Assembly: GCA_020634135.1 (NCBI GenBank)
Contig: JACKCG010000010.1
Span: 51,257 to 115,256, forward strand
Direction: 5' to 3'
Source of the DNA: Anaerolineaceae bacterium
GTDB lineage: Bacteria > Chloroflexota > Anaerolineae > Aggregatilineales > Phototrophicaceae
DNA: 64,000 nucleotides
Shown here: positions 60,824-64,000 of the stretch, piece after piece
Position numbering within the stretch: position 1 is the first letter of the stretch
How the letters are laid out: each line of letters opens with the position of its first letter
Program-made: the position numbers and the translations under genes
The notes under the pieces: generated by a model
The model's input: only the letters and a program-made list of their open reading frames with translations
What the model was told of the DNA's origin: nothing
Database searches by the model: none

Positions 60824-61666
60824 TCAATAGTCCTTCAGCACATCGAAATCGGGCAGCAGGCGGCGAATCGTGGCGGCCAGCTCCGCATGGCGCATCCATA
60901 CATCCCCGGCGCGGCGGATGAGGCGCTGGTACTTCTCGAACCAGTAGGTATCGTTAGAGGCGGTGGTCGGCTCGGTCATAAAAGGTCGCCCGGTGATCTC
61001 TGCCAGTTCGTATGTCCAGCCGATCTGCCCATCCAGCCGGATGAGGGCATCATCGAAGGCCTCAAACGACTCTTCCAGCGCCATGTGGGTGAATCCAGTG
61101 CGCGACTTTGAGCGCAAATCCAGGTACTTGCTGACATGCGCCGTGTAGAGTTCCCAGTCAATTTTGCCGCCCTGCACCTGCTGGTTCAGCACCTCGATAT
61201 AGCGCCCGTTGATAAACAGCCACAACCGTTCCAACTGGCGCCGGTCTGCCGGGCTGACGCGCAGGCCGCTCTGTTCGTTATCCAGGTAGCGAACCAGCGT
61301 GGCGTAGAGCAGGTTCAGCCCTTCCACCGTGATACCGGCGGCCATGTCAATATGCTGGATTTTTTCAAGCGTATCCGGCACCTGCACCCGCGCCCGCACC
61401 AGAATCGGGACAATGTGCTTGCGCAGTTTTCGCGCCTCGTCCAGCTCACGCAGGCACCACTCGGAACGGAGCGATTCTTCCGACATCAGGAAAATGAAGT
61501 GCTGGCAGGAGGTGATTTCCTTGACGATTTCCGCCCACCATTCCTCACCACCATGTAAATTCTCGTCGAACCATACATGGTCAAAGGCTTTCCGCAGCAG
61601 GCCAGCCAGCCGCTCGGTGATCGGCAGGTCAACCCGGCTGTAACACATAAAAATCTGGCTCATCAT
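60824..61666 (-). CDS. TIR-domain protein
   Basis: 280 residues from ATG 61666, counting an ATG-ATG pair; the GTG at 61672 is also in frame. Residues 1-130 or so are a TIR domain: SQIFMCYSRVDLPITERLA as strand A and the first helix, WFDENLHGGEEWWAEIVKEI as BB-loop region, FIFLMSEESLRSEWCLRELD with the putative catalytic Glu in WCLRE (about residue 74), and VPILVRARVQVP. Bacterial TIR domains commonly cleave NAD+ or make signalling nucleotides. The C-terminal half (LERLWLFINGRYIEVLN, LALEE-type helices) is helical and unassigned. It is the last gene of an operon with a membrane protein and a GH13 enzyme, an unusual setting. Confidence 0.85.
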   Translation of the reverse strand: MMSQIFMCYSRVDLPITERLAGLLRKAFDHVWFDENLHGGEEWWAEIVKEITSCQHFIFLMSEESLRSEWCLRELDEARKLRKHIVPILVRARVQVPDTLEKIQHIDMAAGITVEGLNLLYATLVRYLDNEQSGLRVSPADRRQLERLWLFINGRYIEVLNQQVQGGKIDWELYTAHVSKYLDLRSKSRTGFTHMALEESFEAFDDALIRLDGQIGWTYELAEITGRPFMTEPTTASNDTYWFEKYQRLIRRAGDVWMRHAELAATIRRLLPDFDVLKDY

Positions 61667-61676
61667 CCGCACCTAT

Positions 61677-62114
61677 CTACAGGACAGCCTGTTCGGTGTG
61701 TGGCTGCCGCGCACCCCACAGCAGGGCCAGCGCGCCACCGACCAGCAGCCCGGCCAACCCCCAGGCGGGAGCGCGTTCGAGCATCGCCAGGATCAGCGGC
61801 AGCGGGTAATCAGGGTAAATATGAGAATGCAGCGCCGTCTTGACCAGCATCAACCCGGCAGCGGCCACCGCCCCGCCAGCGCCCACGACCAGCCCCGCCA
61901 GCGCCCCGCTCAACAGCAACCAGCGCCGGGGGATCACCCGCCCACCAAACCGGCTTATCACGGCGAGTCCCCCGACCATCAGCGCGAGTCCCGCGCCCAG
62001 CACGGCCACCGGCCAGACATGATTATCTTCCGGGGAGAGCCACAGGAAAACCAGCAGCCCGTAGCTGATTGCCCCCAACCGCAGGCGCAGAGTCAGTGCC
62101 GGCAGACGCATCAC
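61677..62114 (-). CDS. Small four-helix membrane protein
   Basis: 145 residues from GTG 62114, or ATG 62111. Four hydrophobic helices with short loops: LGAISYGLLVFLWLSPE, VAVLGAGLALMVGGLAV, LLSGALAGLVVGAGGAVAAAG and WGLAGLLVGGALALLWGA. There is no recognised domain. It overlaps the GH13 stop by up to 4 bases and lies about 10 bases before the TIR gene, so the three are one operon. A membrane anchor or sensor for the TIR protein is a possible inference. Confidence 0.7.
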   Translation of the reverse strand: MMRLPALTLRLRLGAISYGLLVFLWLSPEDNHVWPVAVLGAGLALMVGGLAVISRFGGRVIPRRWLLLSGALAGLVVGAGGAVAAAGLMLVKTALHSHIYPDYPLPLILAMLERAPAWGLAGLLVGGALALLWGARQPHTEQAVL

Positions 62115-63598
62115 GCCCGTTCAAAATCGAAGATATGGGATTGGTATGGCGCGAGGTCTACGTACAGACCGACGCCATCCAGTAAATCGCCCTGGCGCAG
62201 ATACAGGTCACCGTTCAGCACGTCGTTCAGGTGCCAATCGTGCTGCGGGATGTCCGGCCAGCCCTCCAGCCTGACATGCGCCTGGGACTGCACGCCGGTC
62301 AGGTTGACGACCACGAGACGATACGCGCCATTCTGCTGCCAGCCATAGGCGATCAGGTTCTTATGGGATTCATTGTTCTGTCCGGGCACGACTTCAAACA
62401 GCCGCCAGTCACCCTCAGCATAAATCGGGTGACGGATTTCCGCCAGCAGCCGCTTGTAGAAGGCGTGCAGCTCTTCCTGGACAGGCTCGTAAGGCTGCCG
62501 TCCAATCTGCACCGGGAGCTTCACCCGACGCCCTTCGAACTGTCCCTGGTGGAGCAGTGCCCCGCCGGGCAGTGTGCAGACGAGCGTGGCGGCAGGCTGG
62601 CTGCGCTGTGACCCCAGGGTTTCGGCGGCCCGCGCTTCGTCATGGTTTTCGATGAAGCGGATAGAGCGCCGCTGATAATCCACTCCGGCGGTCAGATGCG
62701 CCCGGATTTCGCTGACGTTACCTTGCATCACCAGATCGTAGAGGTGCTTATCGTAGGTATAGGCGAACCCCAATTCCTGTAAGCGGGCTTCCATCCCCCA
62801 ATAGACCTCCGCGATAAACTGGAAGTCGGGAAACTGCGCATGTACCGCCGGAATGATGTCGTCCCAGAACTCCTGATCGGGGGCGCTGGTGATATGATCG
62901 CCCCAGGTGCGCTTGAATACTTCGTTGAGCATGAGCATCGCCATATCACAGCGGATGCCATCACACTGCGCGGCGATATCCAGCAAGGTCGCCAGGACTG
63001 CGGCGCGCAGCCCCTTGTTGAAGGCGTTGAGCTGCGTGGTATCAATCCAGCCGGGGAAATACGGGTCACGACCATGCGCGACGACGATAAGCTGCCCGGT
63101 GGCAGACCGGGCACTGAAGTAATTGCCGGGGTTCTTCTTCAGGTCGCTGGGAGAGCCTAACACCAGATAGTCAGGATGCACCCGCACCCAGGCATGGTCG
63201 GTGGCGATATGGTTCGGCACAAAGTCCAGAATGAGCAAAATACCACGTTCGTGCAGCCGCTGGCGGAACTTCGCCAACCCGCGCGCCCCGCCCAGGTTTT
63301 CATCCACCAGGTAGGCGCCGACAGCATAGGGCGAGCCGATGATGTCATCATGAGTCAGGTCGGGCAAAGCGGGCCTGTACTCAGCAGCGTATTTTCCGGC
63401 GCTGGCGCGGGCTGCCGGGCTGCGCCACCAGACACCCATCAGCCACACCACGTTACAGCCGGTATCCACAATCTCGTCCAGCGCATGATCCGGCAGGTTT
63501 TCCAGCGTGACCGGCCAGTTATAACCCCGGCTCAGGCTGTCCAGCCATACCCAGGTATTGATTTCATAGATGATCGGTTTTTCCGGCCAGGCGATCAC
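62111..63598 (-). CDS. GH13 alpha-amylase-family enzyme
   Basis: 495 residues from GTG 63598, chosen for AGGAG 7 bases upstream; an ATG at 63664 adds 22 residues of non-family sequence. The four conserved GH13 regions are LILDFVPNHI near residue 126, DGIRCDMAMLML with the nucleophile Asp near 216, FIAEVYWGME with the acid/base Glu near 264, and FIENHDEARAAE near 316. A beta-sandwich C-terminal domain follows (YRLVVVNLTGVQSQAHVRLE). There is no signal peptide. It belongs to the alpha-glucan-active enzymes; the exact reaction (hydrolase or transferase) is not decided by these motifs. Confidence 0.9.
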   Translation of the reverse strand: MIAWPEKPIIYEINTWVWLDSLSRGYNWPVTLENLPDHALDEIVDTGCNVVWLMGVWWRSPAARASAGKYAAEYRPALPDLTHDDIIGSPYAVGAYLVDENLGGARGLAKFRQRLHERGILLILDFVPNHIATDHAWVRVHPDYLVLGSPSDLKKNPGNYFSARSATGQLIVVAHGRDPYFPGWIDTTQLNAFNKGLRAAVLATLLDIAAQCDGIRCDMAMLMLNEVFKRTWGDHITSAPDQEFWDDIIPAVHAQFPDFQFIAEVYWGMEARLQELGFAYTYDKHLYDLVMQGNVSEIRAHLTAGVDYQRRSIRFIENHDEARAAETLGSQRSQPAATLVCTLPGGALLHQGQFEGRRVKLPVQIGRQPYEPVQEELHAFYKRLLAEIRHPIYAEGDWRLFEVVPGQNNESHKNLIAYGWQQNGAYRLVVVNLTGVQSQAHVRLEGWPDIPQHDWHLNDVLNGDLYLRQGDLLDGVGLYVDLAPYQSHIFDFERA

Positions 63599-63788
63599 AT
63601 GGCGCTCCTGTGATTGGTTGAGCAAAACAGCATCATAATACACCGTAATGGAGCGACATTTCAACGAACTTACAGGTGGAGGATTGCGTCAAAAAGGAAA
63701 TTTCGCACTGATGATCGTTTCTGGCCTTTTTTACCCCCTCTCAATCTCCCCCGCCAGCAGGGAAGACTTGTTTGCCCTGCCTGACCGA

Positions 63789-63832
63789 CTCCCGCCCCGT
63801 TTACGGGGAGGGTTGGGGAGGGGGCAGAAAAG
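63789..63832 (+). repeat. Intact copy of the REP-like repeat
   Basis: CTCCCGCCCCGTTTA and then CGGGGAGGGTTGGGGAGGGG plus CAGAAAAG form a 44-base unit. The same unit, with two or three changes and split by an insertion, is at 60604-60772. CCCCG/CGGGG can form a small hairpin. The roughly 190 bases between this repeat and the GH13 start hold no gene. Confidence 0.7.
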
Positions 63833-64000
63833 GCTGTTGGCTGCTGGCTGTTGGCTGCTGGCTGCTGGCCGTTGGCTGCTGGCGGTTGGCTGCTGGCTGC
63901 TGGCGGTTGGCTGCTGGCTGTTGGCCGTTGGCTGTTGGCTGCTGGCGGTTGGCTGCTGGCCGTTGGCGGTTGGCTGCTGGCGGTTGGCTGCTGGCGGTTG
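63833..64000 (+). repeat. Heptanucleotide tandem repeat, 24 units, running off the window
   Basis: 168 bases made of exactly 24 seven-base units of the form GCNGYTG (GCTGTTG, GCTGCTG, GCCGTTG, GCGGTTG). The first and last units are complete and the array continues past base 64000. The unit length is not a multiple of three, so it is not a coding repeat, and there are no spacers as in CRISPR. Confidence 0.93.

Noticed and set aside
63833..64000. CRISPR-like array at the right edge
   Set aside because: The units are seven bases and contiguous, with no spacers and no cas genes nearby.

Overview
The window looks like the chromosome of a Chloroflexota bacterium, probably Anaerolineae-like. The reasons are the GC-rich coding sequence, very long multi-GAF signalling proteins, several secreted beta-propeller proteins, SET-domain proteins, and receiver domains of a lineage-typical style. 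This placement is an inference from gene content; no 16S gene is present. About 50 genes, one tRNA, one complete IS3-family element and several repeat families can be supported.

Layout. 1-4 kb: end of a response regulator, a membrane-anchored propeller protein and an acetoacetyl-CoA synthetase. 3.9-6.6 kb: an AT-rich island flanked by a 54-bp direct repeat of the synthetase 3' end. It carries a two-gene cassette whose first gene is split by an IS3-family element. 6.8-19.3 kb: mixed housekeeping and secreted proteins (proline dehydrogenase, propeller proteins, a cytochrome P460-like protein, an esterase, a small histidine kinase, an ABC-2-type permease, a TPR protein, a frameshifted acetyltransferase, a lipoprotein).

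19.3-42.5 kb, minus strand: one large signalling operon. It runs from two stand-alone receivers, through a 1603-residue nine-GAF protein and four membrane-anchored GAF proteins (several joined by 4-bp stop/start overlaps), to a 2787-residue hybrid histidine kinase with about ten GAF domains and two receivers. It ends in a threonine synthase fused to a receiver domain, then a lipoprotein. The five GAF proteins have no kinase or other output domain, and all end in the opening piece of a GAF domain. I infer a sensory array that feeds the giant kinase, possibly with control of threonine synthesis.

42.9-46 kb: a response-regulator-like DNA-binding protein with Glu at the phosphoacceptor position, then a low-GC restriction-modification locus (nuclease, XRE regulator, divergent adenine methyltransferase). 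46-64 kb: FAH-family hydrolase, tRNA-Gly(GCC), PHB-depolymerase-like esterase, MarR regulator, cNMP/bPH2 membrane protein, hydrolase and methyltransferase pair, radical SAM protein, tandem SET-domain proteins, GH2 glycosidase, TolB-like protein, MBL-fold hydrolase, and an operon of GH13 amylase, small membrane protein and TIR protein. The right edge is a heptanucleotide tandem repeat that runs out of the window.

Most promising for novelty: the GAF array with half-GAF tails, the threonine synthase-receiver fusion, and the island cassette whose two proteins share an MSGG-containing beta-type motif at opposite termini.
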